From an uncultured Lachnospiraceae bacterium (lineage in GTDB: Bacteria > Bacillota > Clostridia > Lachnospirales > Lachnospiraceae), in the NCBI GenBank assembly GCA_910583835.1, contig CAJTYM010000004.1, positions 1 through 64,000 of the forward strand: DNA of 64,000 nucleotides. The letters are read 5' to 3'. The notes below the pieces were generated by a model. It saw only the letters and a list, made by a program, of their open reading frames with translations. It did no database searches and was not told where the DNA came from. The position numbers and the translations under genes are program-made. Positions 8,104-17,713 of this stretch are shown here, in pieces; the first letter of the stretch is position 1; each line of letters begins with the position of its first letter.

Positions 8104-8895
8104 TTACCGCTTCCTCGTAATATTTGCGCAACTGTTATATACGCTTGTATAGGCTTCGTGAAATTCCTCCGTTGTCAGATAACGGCAGGCATCTTCTGGT
8201 TTTCCCCTGCCGCTGTCAGCAATAAACACCCCTTTGATTTCCCCAGTACCCGCTTCTCTGGCAATCCCAGTCACTGCAACGCAATGATTTGACAAAAATT
8301 GACCTGCCTGGGGAACACAGCCCATGTCATTCCCATATAAGAGGTCGGAATTTACACTAATCACTACTCCTTCGCCTCTGTCTATGGCTGCTGCAATATT
8401 TTCCAGAGAGCCATTGCTCCAGGAATAACAGACATCGCTTTCCACACCAAACCCCCTCATGATTTGCTGCCTCAGTTCTGCCCAAGTACCCCCATTAGAG
8501 CAAACGTCCCCATAGGCATTGAAAGCGCATAAGCCTTTCTCTATGGCATATTTTGTCACATCATCCTCGGTTACGTCAATCCCTATGCGGCGCAAGGCAT
8601 TGCTGATACTCACCAATCCGCAGTTTCCCTTCGCCAGGTAAGGATTGTCTCCTTGCAGAAAATCCATTTTAGAAGCTTCTCCAAAAGGATTTCCTGTAAC
8701 CATTGCCTCCCTGCAGTTTGGCAGGTCACGCCGTATCTCTGGCTGCCGCCCTGCATGTTCTGACTTTTGCAGTTCCCCACCCTGCAGCATTTTAGCTGTC
8801 TTCTCTGTCTCCATTCTCTTTTCCAGCATCTTTTCCAGAGCAGAAGCCGTCTCTTCTCTTTCTCTGTAACTTTCTGTAAATTTTTCAATCTTCAT
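8104..8895 (-). CDS. C39-like (papain-fold) cysteine peptidase
   Basis: A 263-residue protein with a charged helical N-terminus (residues 1-60) followed by a papain-like domain. The putative catalytic residues are Cys92 in GNCGLVSISNAL, His204 in SNHCVAVTG and Asp227 in FIADSGRG. Gln81 may form the oxyanion hole, but it is further from the cysteine than usual. The Cys/His/Asp order and spacing match the peptidase C39-like clan; the exact family is uncertain. No signal peptide is seen, so it should act in the cytoplasm. The start at 8895 forms an ATGA overlap with the upstream ATPase stop and has a well-placed AGAGG site. Tight coupling to the ATPase implies a shared function. The substrate is unknown; neighbours in the operon are obvious candidates. 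Confidence 0.75.
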   Translation of the reverse strand: MKIEKFTESYREREETASALEKMLEKRMETEKTAKMLQGGELQKSEHAGRQPEIRRDLPNCREAMVTGNPFGEASKMDFLQGDNPYLAKGNCGLVSISNALRRIGIDVTEDDVTKYAIEKGLCAFNAYGDVCSNGGTWAELRQQIMRGFGVESDVCYSWSNGSLENIAAAIDRGEGVVISVNSDLLYGNDMGCVPQAGQFLSNHCVAVTGIAREAGTGEIKGVFIADSGRGKPEDACRYLTTEEFHEAYTSVYNSCANITRKR

Positions 8896-11885
8896 ATGCA
8901 TCCTCTTATTTTCTTTATGGCATCTATAAAAATAGTTCCCACATCCTCGCTTACGGACACGATAAAAAATGTATTCAGCACCTGCGTCAAGAACGCCTTA
9001 TGTTTCATGCCGTCTTCATATTTATAATCTGGGCATTGCTTGATAATCTCATCCACATATACGATAAGCAACCCCCACTGGGGAGACGGTGCGCCAACAT
9101 AATTCCGAAGAAGTTTGTAGGGGCGCTCCTCGGAGTACCGATACATGAAGAGCAGCCTGTCATAAATCTGAATTTCCCGAAATTCCGAAAGCAGGGAAAT
9201 CTCCTGATAGTCCAGCGGTTTCTCCGCGTATAATTCCACGCACCGCATCAAGAGCATGATACAGCAGCTGGCGGCAAGGCTGTTCAGGGGAAAGCGATTC
9301 CTGACATGCCTGGTAATCTGCCTCTTCAGGAGATAGTGCATAAAGTCTTTGCTTTCGACATATTTTTCGATACCATTTCCGTAAGAAAAAATCAGCCGCC
9401 TGGATTCCTCAAACATTTTCTCCAAAGAAGCATTCAGGTTCACATACAAAGAATCATACAGCACGGAATTGATAAACTTCTGCAGCAACTGCTCCATTGC
9501 CAGATGGAAGGCCTCGTCCGTCAGCAGATAATCTGCCATCGAGGAATCAATCAGCCTCTGATTCTCTTCCACTTCCAAATGTGCGGCATTTTCTGCCTGA
9601 TTCCAGCCTTTCTGCCGGGGAAGATGAACCTTTGCCGCCTTTTCCATCCTCTCCATGCAGATAAATGCTTCTCCCTGCCCCAGACCTGAAACAACCTCCT
9701 GGCTCTCTTCCATCTTCAGCACGGAATTCACCATCTCAATATCATCCCGGTTGTCCAGGCGGTGTATCAGCTTGATACAGGAATTCCTTAATACATCCTG
9801 GGCTATTTTCCCCGGACTTTGGTCCACAATCAGCAACCCTTCGCCATAAGCCCTAATCTCCGCCATCATATTGCTTAAGGTTTCCACCATCTGTTCCACC
9901 GAGGAAGCCGAATCAGGATTGCCTGTCCCTGTCACATTTTTAAATAACCTGTGCGCCTCCTCAATGACAATCAGATGCTTGAGAGATTCATCCTTGTCTC
10001 CAGCGAACCGCAGTTTCAAATATTGATAATACTGGGACATAATCACACCCATAACAATACATTTATCTGCATCATCCGCCAGCTCCTCCAATTCCAGAAT
10101 GACATGATTTCCGTGCCAGTTCCCATAATCCGGATGCACGTTGTGGTTAAATAGAATCCCCTTTGTCCCTGTGGAAAATGACTGCAGCCGTGTCAGCAGC
10201 GCCCCTTTATAAGTACTTAAATTTTCTCCTTCGTAGTCACTTTCATCCAGATACCGCTCAATTTCTTCGCATAGCGTATGAAAAGTAGGATATAAGTATT
10301 CCTCCGGAAGCAGTCCCTCATATATATTCCTGCTGTTTGAGATATTCCACCCACACCTTCGGTAAATGCGGTACAAGCACTGCTCCAGAATATTCGGCAT
10401 TGCCGCATAAAGGGCAAATGCAGAGGAAATAATGGTCTTCACGCTGTCTATGTGATACTGCAGGCTGCCGCCTGCCGGAAACCAAAACGGATTGACCCGA
10501 AGCACGTTGCTGTCTCCCACCGACATGGAGAAAACCTGAAGGTCCGAAAAAGTATCTTTCAACTGATAATATTCGCTCTTCACCGGCTCAATTACCAGTA
10601 ACGGCCTATTCAGGCTCCGCAGCAAATGAAACATGGTATTAGTCTTCCCCGCCCCAGTCATGCCGCACACAAACGCATGGCGGTTAAACATCTGAAAGGG
10701 AATCTCGAATTCTGCTTCAAGCTTCTGGGAATTCCACAGTATCCTGCCCACCGAAATGCTCTCCGCCGCATGGCGGTATGGGGAACACAAGGCAAAATCC
10801 CGGTTTTTCAGCCGTTCAAATCCTGGGAAATTGTCCCTCGGCAGCTGCGCAAAATAGACTGCCTCTTTCTCCGTAATCCAAATCGCTTTCTCCTCAACGC
10901 TCCCTTGCCCTGTCCAGCGAACACAAAAAGGCGTCTTGGAAAAAGCTGCTTTCAGGATTGTCTGCAGCGCCCTCAATGCCCCCTGGCTGGACGCTGAAAC
11001 CTTGAACTCCACCGTCCAGGCTCCACAGCGGATTCCTTCCTGGACACGCTCTGTAAATTCTTTCAGGCGTTCCATTAGCAGTTCCGGCAGCAACCGTTTC
11101 TGGGTGAACGATACGGAAGTGGAAATGCCGTCTCCCTGGGTTACTTTCTCTGCCCCCACAGCGCTATCCCTAACATTTTCCAGAATATCATCTTTATAGG
11201 AAGTGGAAAGGCTCGCATTTGCCCCCGTCTGGGCGGAAAGGCTGCTGGCTATAGAACAGCATTCATAAACTGCCTCTGCTTCCTCCTGCATTTTGGCAAG
11301 CTGCCCAGAATCTACGGGGGCAATCCGCAGTTCTATGGAATAGCTACCGGGAATCATCGCAGAAAGCACTGCGGAAGGCCAGTTGAACGCCTCTGCGTTC
11401 TCTGACTGTTTCCGTTTGTAATCCTTATCAAAATACCGCTCAAAAACTGCCGCTGCATGGTATGGGAAATGCTGTGCCTTTTCTTCTGCCTTTTCTAACA
11501 CTGCCTGACCATACAGTCCCCGCAGCGATTCGGCCAAAGTATCTTCCTCCTCATAAGGCAATGCAATGCCATATTCCATTTTCCCCTCCTGTTTTCGCAG
11601 CTCCAAGACGGACTTCCCCTCTCTTAAGAAAAGGGATGCCGTCTCTGCCGCAATATCAAGTTCCTCAGACCCCCAATGAGGGATTCCCAGGGCAGACAGC
11701 CGCCAGGAAGCCAAGCCGCCGCTATCCTCCCGGCAGGCAATATGATTCCTGATGACCGTATCAAGCTTTGCCGCATCTGCCTTTTTTGCTTCCTCCCATG
11801 CCGTATTGCCCAAAATATGCTTCAGCATGCTCTGGCCTGCAGCCTCTATCTCCTTAGTATAATATTTATTCTGGTAAATTCCCAT
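8892..11885 (-). CDS. HerA/FtsK-superfamily ATPase (DUF87-like)
   Basis: A 997-residue P-loop ATPase. Walker A is GMTGAGKT at residues 408-415, Walker B is LIVIEEAH at about 638-645, and a sensor-type DQSPG lies near 688. The IEPVKSEYYQL segment after Walker A is typical of HerA-like ATPases of the kind that couple to nucleases, proteases or secretion channels. The first 400 residues are an uncharacterised N-terminal domain, and the last 230 form an unknown, mostly helical C-terminal region. No membrane segment is evident. The gene starts one base after the long dynamin stop and overlaps the peptidase gene by ATGA. The family suggests a hexameric motor; what it moves is not shown by the sequence. 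Confidence 0.85.
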   Translation of the reverse strand: MGIYQNKYYTKEIEAAGQSMLKHILGNTAWEEAKKADAAKLDTVIRNHIACREDSGGLASWRLSALGIPHWGSEELDIAAETASLFLREGKSVLELRKQEGKMEYGIALPYEEEDTLAESLRGLYGQAVLEKAEEKAQHFPYHAAAVFERYFDKDYKRKQSENAEAFNWPSAVLSAMIPGSYSIELRIAPVDSGQLAKMQEEAEAVYECCSIASSLSAQTGANASLSTSYKDDILENVRDSAVGAEKVTQGDGISTSVSFTQKRLLPELLMERLKEFTERVQEGIRCGAWTVEFKVSASSQGALRALQTILKAAFSKTPFCVRWTGQGSVEEKAIWITEKEAVYFAQLPRDNFPGFERLKNRDFALCSPYRHAAESISVGRILWNSQKLEAEFEIPFQMFNRHAFVCGMTGAGKTNTMFHLLRSLNRPLLVIEPVKSEYYQLKDTFSDLQVFSMSVGDSNVLRVNPFWFPAGGSLQYHIDSVKTIISSAFALYAAMPNILEQCLYRIYRRCGWNISNSRNIYEGLLPEEYLYPTFHTLCEEIERYLDESDYEGENLSTYKGALLTRLQSFSTGTKGILFNHNVHPDYGNWHGNHVILELEELADDADKCIVMGVIMSQYYQYLKLRFAGDKDESLKHLIVIEEAHRLFKNVTGTGNPDSASSVEQMVETLSNMMAEIRAYGEGLLIVDQSPGKIAQDVLRNSCIKLIHRLDNRDDIEMVNSVLKMEESQEVVSGLGQGEAFICMERMEKAAKVHLPRQKGWNQAENAAHLEVEENQRLIDSSMADYLLTDEAFHLAMEQLLQKFINSVLYDSLYVNLNASLEKMFEESRRLIFSYGNGIEKYVESKDFMHYLLKRQITRHVRNRFPLNSLAASCCIMLLMRCVELYAEKPLDYQEISLLSEFREIQIYDRLLFMYRYSEERPYKLLRNYVGAPSPQWGLLIVYVDEIIKQCPDYKYEDGMKHKAFLTQVLNTFFIVSVSEDVGTIFIDAIKKIRGCI

Positions 11886-11886
11886 C

Positions 11887-14637
11887 TTATGCCCCCACTT
11901 CGCTCTGAATCTGCATGAGATTTCTATGAAGCTGCTGGATTTCTTCTATTTCTTTTGTGAAACCGCCTAGGAAATCCGGACATTCCTCAAACCCCTCGAA
12001 CCAGCCGTCCATGGTTTCATCCACCTCAAAAGCCAGAATCAGGGATTTTTCCTGCGCAATTTCTTCTTGATATCTGCTCTCATTTTCCACTGCATAGCCG
12101 CTGATACGCCCGGTTAGTTCACCAAGATTTTCGTAAAGAACCGTAGACACTTTCATTATATCCTGCTTTTTTTTATCAAGCAGCTGTTCATATCCGCTTA
12201 CTAACTTGGTAAATAATTTCTTTGCCATCTCACTGTATCTTTCTCTCTCTTGTGCTGAAAAATCTAGCTTTCCATTCAGCGCGGCCGACAATTGATTGGA
12301 CGGAATCAATTCTGTCTTAGTAAAAAACACCCCTTTTCCAACTATGCTCTCCAAAAATTCAATGTTCCTCTTCTTATATTCCTGCTCCAAATTAATTTTT
12401 TCTTCCATTACTTCTGCCAGAATCTCATCTCTCTTCTTTTCAATCTCCTCATTCCGCGCTCCCGAAGAAGTTTCTATAGTATGGGCAATATCCTCAAGTA
12501 CCTCCTCCACTTTCGTTATCACCATATCTATCATTTCCAAAGTAGCTGCCGTCACAATGTCTTCCTCGAATTTATCATCAGCGCCTGCTTGTCCCTGACA
12601 TTCTTCTGCAGCCCAATCTGAACTTTGGGCAATTTTCTCTAAGATATCCCGGTGTTCCATCCAGCCATCTTCCTTTGCATCGGAATATTCTTCCAAATAT
12701 AAGGCAACTTTTCTTGCCTCTTGATAATTCTGAGGATTGGAAAGCTGTCCTCTCCCTGCCGCTGACACTATCCCCTGCACCGACTGCCTGATAACATCCT
12801 GCTTTTTTTCATGCAAATTCTTTACAAGTTCTTCACGGAATTTTTTCATAACCCTCTCGAACTCCTGGTCCTTATCCAGCATTAGTTTTGTAAACTCTTC
12901 ATCTAAGTCGCCGGAACTAGCCTGCAGATAGGAAAACGCCTTCTCGCAATTCGCTTCCAGTACAGTGTTCTTTAAACCATTCCAGTTCCTTGTGTTCTCT
13001 TCATTTATGTCTCTTCCATTTTTGCGGCTTAAAACAATATCTCCAATCATATTACTGTTTTGCAATAATTTATTTCCATAATCCCTCACTTTTCCTGACA
13101 TATTGAATTGATCTGAATCAATCAAAGACTTAAACATTTTCACATATTCATCCTGCTTTGCCGCACTGATTTTATTCGATAGAAAATTTGTAAATGCAAC
13201 ATCCAAGATCTCCCTATACTCTTTTGCCTGCTTGCTCGAAAAATTAGATACCAGACTCCCCAAGGTCTTGATTGTTTCTCCGCTGATTTCTCCGCTGCTC
13301 CTCATAAACTGTTCATTGATATCCAATGCTGCTTTCTCCAAGGTAACAATCGAAGAGATTTCCTGGTACACATAAATCATCAGCTGCAAAGATTCTGCCA
13401 TAACTGCCTTAGGCAGATAAGTACTGATATAGCCATAAATCGTATCGAAATTTGACATCTCATAATTTTCTTCCATCAATGACCTTATATTCTCAGCTTT
13501 CCGAAGTACCTTGGGCAGGGCAGAAGCGTTATTTGATTTTTCTAACGGCAGTTCCTGATTCAAATCAAATATCCTTTTCTCTGCCTGGAATGCAGAAACC
13601 CCAATCGTATGCTCGCTATTCAATTCAAGATTACTCTCTTTATACAGTTCATCTACCTTATTCCGATATCCTCCCTGTGCTAAATCGATTTTATTCATAA
13701 CCGGAATCAATTTATTCTCTGTATTAGTAATCTTACGCCCTGCAAAAATCGGCAGGATATTTCTGAGGGGCCGTCTGTCATCCGCAGACATTTTAGGCAT
13801 CATAACCAGCATCATGGCATCCACTTTCTGCGCCTCTGCCAGAGTTACCTGCTCATTGGTTTTTTCTCCTTCCACATGGTTCTCCCCATCGGAACCCATT
13901 CCCGGCAAATCTGTAAAAAACAAGCCTTCACGAAGAATCGGACTGTCGCAGTAAAAAATCACGCTATATTCCCTGATAGTCTCAGAAAGTCCCAGACTAG
14001 AAAAAAGTTCCTCTCTCTTTTGAATGACATCCAATACCTCCTGATTTAAATATTGGGGGTCCTTTTTCACATCCACATAGAGCAGCAGAAAATTCAGTAC
14101 CAATAATACCCTATGCTTTAAATTCCCATATTCCATCTTTAAATCTTCCGGCTTGACAATCACCTCCCCATGATTATTCTTGCTGCTTTTGGCAATAAAA
14201 TAATTAAAATGCTCTACTCCATATTCTTTGATGCAGCGGCAGGCATATCTCTTCAATTCCTCAAACAACTTCTCGCTGATTCCTTCCAAATCAATGGCAG
14301 TATGCCTGCCATCGCTCTTTTCCAACTCAATGCCCAGTTTTTCCCGGTATTTGATACGGACGACTGCTCCGGTTGTGTCAACGTTTGCCACCGGCATGTA
14401 AGGATATCCCAATAACACGTTCAAAACGCTTGTCTTTCCTGAACTTTGGGCTCCGATAATTCCAATGTTATATTTGAAATCCTCCAGCAAATGGTATACT
14501 TTCTCCGCAAATTCCATCAAATCGCTGGTTTTCCCTGATTTTTTGTATTCCTCATTGCGTAACAGCGTTTCGTAAATTTTCATCGCTTTCTTTCTTATCT
14601 CATCAATCGTACCCATGCTACATGTTTTATTTTGCAT
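11887..14637 (-). CDS. dynamin-like GTPase, long form
   Basis: A 916-residue dynamin-family GTPase. G1 is GAQSSGKT (62-69), G2 the DTTG threonines (88-89), G3 DLPG (243-246), G4 NKID (315-318), and a G5-like SAF lies near 348. About 150 residues separate G2 and G3, much longer than in classical dynamins, and include a hydrophobic stretch (LLVLNFLLLYVDVKK). Residues 400-900 are long helical, coiled-coil-rich sequence typical of a dynamin stalk. Bacterial dynamins remodel or guard membranes and several act in phage defence. The ATG at 14637 has an AAGGAGA site; an upstream ATG lacks one. It is a clear paralogue of the preceding short GTPase, suggesting a hetero-oligomer. The gene looks more AT-rich than its neighbours. 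Confidence 0.88.
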   Translation of the reverse strand: MQNKTCSMGTIDEIRKKAMKIYETLLRNEEYKKSGKTSDLMEFAEKVYHLLEDFKYNIGIIGAQSSGKTSVLNVLLGYPYMPVANVDTTGAVVRIKYREKLGIELEKSDGRHTAIDLEGISEKLFEELKRYACRCIKEYGVEHFNYFIAKSSKNNHGEVIVKPEDLKMEYGNLKHRVLLVLNFLLLYVDVKKDPQYLNQEVLDVIQKREELFSSLGLSETIREYSVIFYCDSPILREGLFFTDLPGMGSDGENHVEGEKTNEQVTLAEAQKVDAMMLVMMPKMSADDRRPLRNILPIFAGRKITNTENKLIPVMNKIDLAQGGYRNKVDELYKESNLELNSEHTIGVSAFQAEKRIFDLNQELPLEKSNNASALPKVLRKAENIRSLMEENYEMSNFDTIYGYISTYLPKAVMAESLQLMIYVYQEISSIVTLEKAALDINEQFMRSSGEISGETIKTLGSLVSNFSSKQAKEYREILDVAFTNFLSNKISAAKQDEYVKMFKSLIDSDQFNMSGKVRDYGNKLLQNSNMIGDIVLSRKNGRDINEENTRNWNGLKNTVLEANCEKAFSYLQASSGDLDEEFTKLMLDKDQEFERVMKKFREELVKNLHEKKQDVIRQSVQGIVSAAGRGQLSNPQNYQEARKVALYLEEYSDAKEDGWMEHRDILEKIAQSSDWAAEECQGQAGADDKFEEDIVTAATLEMIDMVITKVEEVLEDIAHTIETSSGARNEEIEKKRDEILAEVMEEKINLEQEYKKRNIEFLESIVGKGVFFTKTELIPSNQLSAALNGKLDFSAQERERYSEMAKKLFTKLVSGYEQLLDKKKQDIMKVSTVLYENLGELTGRISGYAVENESRYQEEIAQEKSLILAFEVDETMDGWFEGFEECPDFLGGFTKEIEEIQQLHRNLMQIQSEVGA

Positions 14638-14685
14638 AATATACTCTCCTTGTTCATCCAATCGTTTCTTATTATCTACCTGTAA

Positions 14686-15990
14686 TTAATCATCGTAAAA
14701 ATCATCCAAGTATTCCGCCAGGACCCTGCACATCAATTCCTGTTTTTCCCGACAAAGCAGCATTAACTGCAGGGTCTGCTCCGCCAGCATTCTTGCCGAA
14801 CGGTCACAGACAGACCTGTAAAGCCTGGCAAACCCAGATTTCTTATAATTTTCTTCCAATAGGGATTTTACCTGCTCTGTATTCCGGCAGAAACCCGGCA
14901 AGGCGTGTGCTGCCTTGGATTTGTCCAGCAAAAGTTCCCCATGCAGACCAAACAGCCTTCCTTCTGCCCACAGTGCAGACACTCTGATTACATCGCCCTT
15001 TTTTAACTCAAGACCGCATTCTGCAAATACCTGTTCCGTCTTATTCTGATATCCACCCTGGGACAAATCAATTTTATTGACAACCGGTATCACCCTGCTT
15101 TCCACATCGGCGACATCACATTCTGCAAAAGCAGAAATGGCGGCTCTGACTGTCTCCCGGTCCTGCGCAGACATCGTAGGCGTCATAATCAGCATCATGG
15201 CATCCACTTTCTTCATCTCCTCCAAGGCAGTCTGCTCATTGGTCTGCTGCCCCTCCAGACAAAATTCCCCATCGGAACCGAGCCCCGGCAAATCCGTAAA
15301 CATTACGCCCCCCTGGAGAACCGGGCTGTCACAATAAAATGTCACACTGTAAGGTTGGGTTTCCGCAGACAGTCCCACAAGAGACAGCAGCTTCTCCCGC
15401 AGTCGGATAATGTCTAATATCTCCTGGTTTAAGTATTCAGGGATCTTCTTCACGTCCACGTAAAGGAGCAGCAAATTCAACACCAGGATTGCCCTGTGCT
15501 TATAATTCACATACTCCAGTTTCAGATTCTCCGGTTTCACAACCATATTTCCCTGCTCATCCTGCCCGCTCTCTGCAATGAAATAACTCAAATGCTCTAT
15601 CCCATATTCTTTCATACAGAGACAGGCATATTTTTTTAAATCCAGAAAATCGCTTACCTTGATTTTCTGCAGATTGATAACCGCTAGATTCCCATTGCCA
15701 TCCTGGACTTCAATCCCCAGTGTTTCCCGGTATTTCACATGGAGCGCGGCAGCGGTTGTATCAATCTGTGCCGCTGGCAGATAGGGGTACCCCAATAAAG
15801 TATTCAATATTGTTGTCTTTCCAGAGCTCTGTGCCCCTATCATCCCAATGTTATATTGAAACTTCTCCAACTGTCGGCAGCTTCTCCCTGCCATTTCCAT
15901 GAGATCGCCGCCCCATGATAACCCTTCATTCAGCGTTAATGCTTCGTATATCTTTATCGCCTTTTTTCTTAGTTCCTCTATAACATCCAT
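14686..15990 (-). CDS. dynamin-like GTPase, short form (GTPase domain only)
   Basis: A 434-residue protein that aligns over almost its whole length with the N-terminal half of the next gene. It has the same start (ELRKKAIKIYE), G1 GAQSSGKT (52-59), DTT (77-79), G3 DLPG (233-236) and G4 NKID (305-308), and the same long insert between G2 and G3. It ends where the stalk of the long form would begin. This is not an obvious truncation: the reading frame ends cleanly in an acidic tail (DDFYDD), and the next gene has its own ribosome site. Paired long and short dynamins are known in bacteria (for example LeoB/LeoC-type pairs), so a heteromer is likely. The start has a strong GGAGGAGGGG site. Confidence 0.87.
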   Translation of the reverse strand: MDVIEELRKKAIKIYEALTLNEGLSWGGDLMEMAGRSCRQLEKFQYNIGMIGAQSSGKTTILNTLLGYPYLPAAQIDTTAAALHVKYRETLGIEVQDGNGNLAVINLQKIKVSDFLDLKKYACLCMKEYGIEHLSYFIAESGQDEQGNMVVKPENLKLEYVNYKHRAILVLNLLLLYVDVKKIPEYLNQEILDIIRLREKLLSLVGLSAETQPYSVTFYCDSPVLQGGVMFTDLPGLGSDGEFCLEGQQTNEQTALEEMKKVDAMMLIMTPTMSAQDRETVRAAISAFAECDVADVESRVIPVVNKIDLSQGGYQNKTEQVFAECGLELKKGDVIRVSALWAEGRLFGLHGELLLDKSKAAHALPGFCRNTEQVKSLLEENYKKSGFARLYRSVCDRSARMLAEQTLQLMLLCREKQELMCRVLAEYLDDFYDD

Positions 15991-16015
15991 ATTTGTGTCC
16001 CCCCTCCTCCCATCC

Positions 16016-16933
16016 CTATCGGTTCAGCCAGCAGCCAATTTGTTCCACTGTTTGGAACTGGCTCCAAAACTGGGATATCTGGGATTCTTCCAATTCCCGG
16101 GAACGGTACGGCAGGCCATATGTATCCCACAGCGTATGCAGTTTCTGTTCCTGTAAGTTCCCGGTTTCCTCCTGCCGCTTCTTGTGAAGAATTCCCTCCT
16201 GCTCATATCGGACATTCCCCAGCAGATAAGAGGAAAAAGCTTGTGTCAAGTCCCACCCCTCTTTCCTCAGAACGTCTATGGAAGCCAGGCATTGCTGTCT
16301 GTAAAAATTTTCATAGATACAGCCAGGGCAATGATAAACCAGTGTCAGGTCTTTATTGGCGTTAATTTTTATTGGGGGAAATCTGAAATCCCTGGGATTG
16401 CGACCAAACAGAATCAATTTTCCGGCTTTCTGGAAAGCAGCTTTCAGCCGCTCCCCCAAAACCGCCTCGAACTTCCACTCTGGAATGCATCCGCTTAAAA
16501 GCTGGGCAAATTCCTCTGCTTGCTTTCTGTCCCTGTGATACCCAATAATGCATTTCTTTACATCTTTCTGCAAAATATCAAGCAACGAGGGCAAGAATTC
16601 CCCAAAAGCCCCTCCTGCCAATATCTCCATGGGAGCCGCAAGTTCCATGTTTAACTGTCTCCATTTCGACAAGGCAGCCCCATACATTCCTTCTACGTTT
16701 GTAAACAGCAGAATCCAGCGTTTCACTTCTCGGTTTTTGCGAAAGAAATCTGCCTGAAATTTCCTTGGACCTCCTGATACGTCGCAATAGGGCAGCACCA
16801 TGATGACACAGTCTGCCATCACAGGCCGGCCCTCTTCAAAGTCAAAATGCCTCGCCTCAAATCCCTCCAATCGATCCATAAAAGAAAATACTTCATCTTC
16901 ATCATCACAATAAAGCAACAATTTCTTATCCAT
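16016..16933 (-). CDS. hypothetical protein of the dynamin/ATPase cluster
   Basis: I do not recognise this 305-residue soluble protein. Its first 150 residues alternate hydrophobic strands and helices (KKLLLYCDD, CVIMVLPYCDV, RWILLFTNVEG), like a Rossmann or degenerate GTPase/receiver fold, but no P-loop is present. A position resembling the G4 strand reads TNVE rather than NKxD. The C-terminal half is helical with scattered cysteines (YHCPGCIYENFYRQQC). It lies between the glycine-zipper protein (14-bp gap) and the short dynamin (25-bp gap), and has a GAGGG site. It might be a catalytically dead GTPase-like partner of the dynamins; that is speculation. Confidence 0.78.
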   Translation of the reverse strand: MDKKLLLYCDDEDEVFSFMDRLEGFEARHFDFEEGRPVMADCVIMVLPYCDVSGGPRKFQADFFRKNREVKRWILLFTNVEGMYGAALSKWRQLNMELAAPMEILAGGAFGEFLPSLLDILQKDVKKCIIGYHRDRKQAEEFAQLLSGCIPEWKFEAVLGERLKAAFQKAGKLILFGRNPRDFRFPPIKINANKDLTLVYHCPGCIYENFYRQQCLASIDVLRKEGWDLTQAFSSYLLGNVRYEQEGILHKKRQEETGNLQEQKLHTLWDTYGLPYRSRELEESQISQFWSQFQTVEQIGCWLNR

Positions 16934-16947
16934 TGTACAGCCCTCAT

Positions 16948-17697
16948 CTATTCTGCCGAAATATTATCCAGCGCTTTCTGTTCGATATCATCCAGCCACT
17001 CCTTCAGGCAATGATATGCACGCTTCTGTTCATCCTGGCAAAGCTGCTCTAGTTCTTTTTTATTTACCTCATAGGTATCCTGGACAATTTCTATCAGCTT
17101 CCTCCCGCTTGCAGAATCTTCCTTCAGCACATTTACTATAATCTTATAAGCCACATAACCTGCAACGGCTCCCCCCACTGCGCCAAACACTACCCCGGTA
17201 AACACCGCCCCGGGACCTCCGACAGTAAGCCCTTTCACCGTCCCTCCAAGGATTCCGCCAAGAATTGCTCCGCCTGATGTGAACATCGTACCTAAATTTT
17301 CCTCCTCTTCCACCTCTTTCTGCTCTGTCTGTCTTTTATGTACCACAATCTTTTTCTGCACTTCGGCTTCTTTCATTTCCCTATATTTAGGGGAAGCCTC
17401 TTTCAGCTTGCTGAATATTGCCATCCAATGAATATCCACCCTTCCTGATTCCATCCCAACTTCACGGAAAACCTGAAGATACCTTTTACTGATTCCTTGC
17501 GTAACATCCACGATATAGGGCATAATCTCTTGTATCTCCGTATTCTCAAATACAAACCCCGCCCGGGATGCATCAAAACCATCCTCACCGATAGTCCCCT
17601 TTAAACCGTCAAACACCTCCTGCATTTTCAGCATTACTTCTTCCTTCATCCCCTGATTACATTCCATTACTCTTTGTTTATAAATTCCCTGATTCAT
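16948..17697 (-). CDS. glycine-zipper membrane protein of the dynamin/ATPase cluster
   Basis: A 249-residue protein with helical flanks and a hydrophobic, glycine-rich centre (about residues 138-190). The centre has repeated GxxxG-type spacing (GGAILGGILGGTVKG, then GAVGGAVAGYVAYKII) and could form a two-helix membrane hairpin. Such glycine-zipper hairpins occur in pore-forming toxins, phage tail proteins and membrane-inserting effectors. The N-terminal 135 residues are charged and may be regulatory; there is no signal peptide. The start at 17697 is fixed by AGGAGG six bases upstream; a longer frame overlaps the preceding gene without a ribosome site. In this operon it is the best candidate for a membrane-acting effector or a dynamin anchor. 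Confidence 0.8.
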   Translation of the reverse strand: MNQGIYKQRVMECNQGMKEEVMLKMQEVFDGLKGTIGEDGFDASRAGFVFENTEIQEIMPYIVDVTQGISKRYLQVFREVGMESGRVDIHWMAIFSKLKEASPKYREMKEAEVQKKIVVHKRQTEQKEVEEEENLGTMFTSGGAILGGILGGTVKGLTVGGPGAVFTGVVFGAVGGAVAGYVAYKIIVNVLKEDSASGRKLIEIVQDTYEVNKKELEQLCQDEQKRAYHCLKEWLDDIEQKALDNISAE

Positions 17698-17713
17698 ATC
17701 AATCCTCCTGATT

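Noticed and set aside
8104..8895. Bacteriocin exporter peptidase
   Set aside because: No ABC transporter domain, no leader-containing precursor gene and no membrane segments are present.
14686..15990. Short dynamin as a frameshifted half of the long one
   Set aside because: Both genes carry a full GTPase domain, the short one has its own ribosome site and a clean acidic end, and the long gene starts anew after 48 bp.
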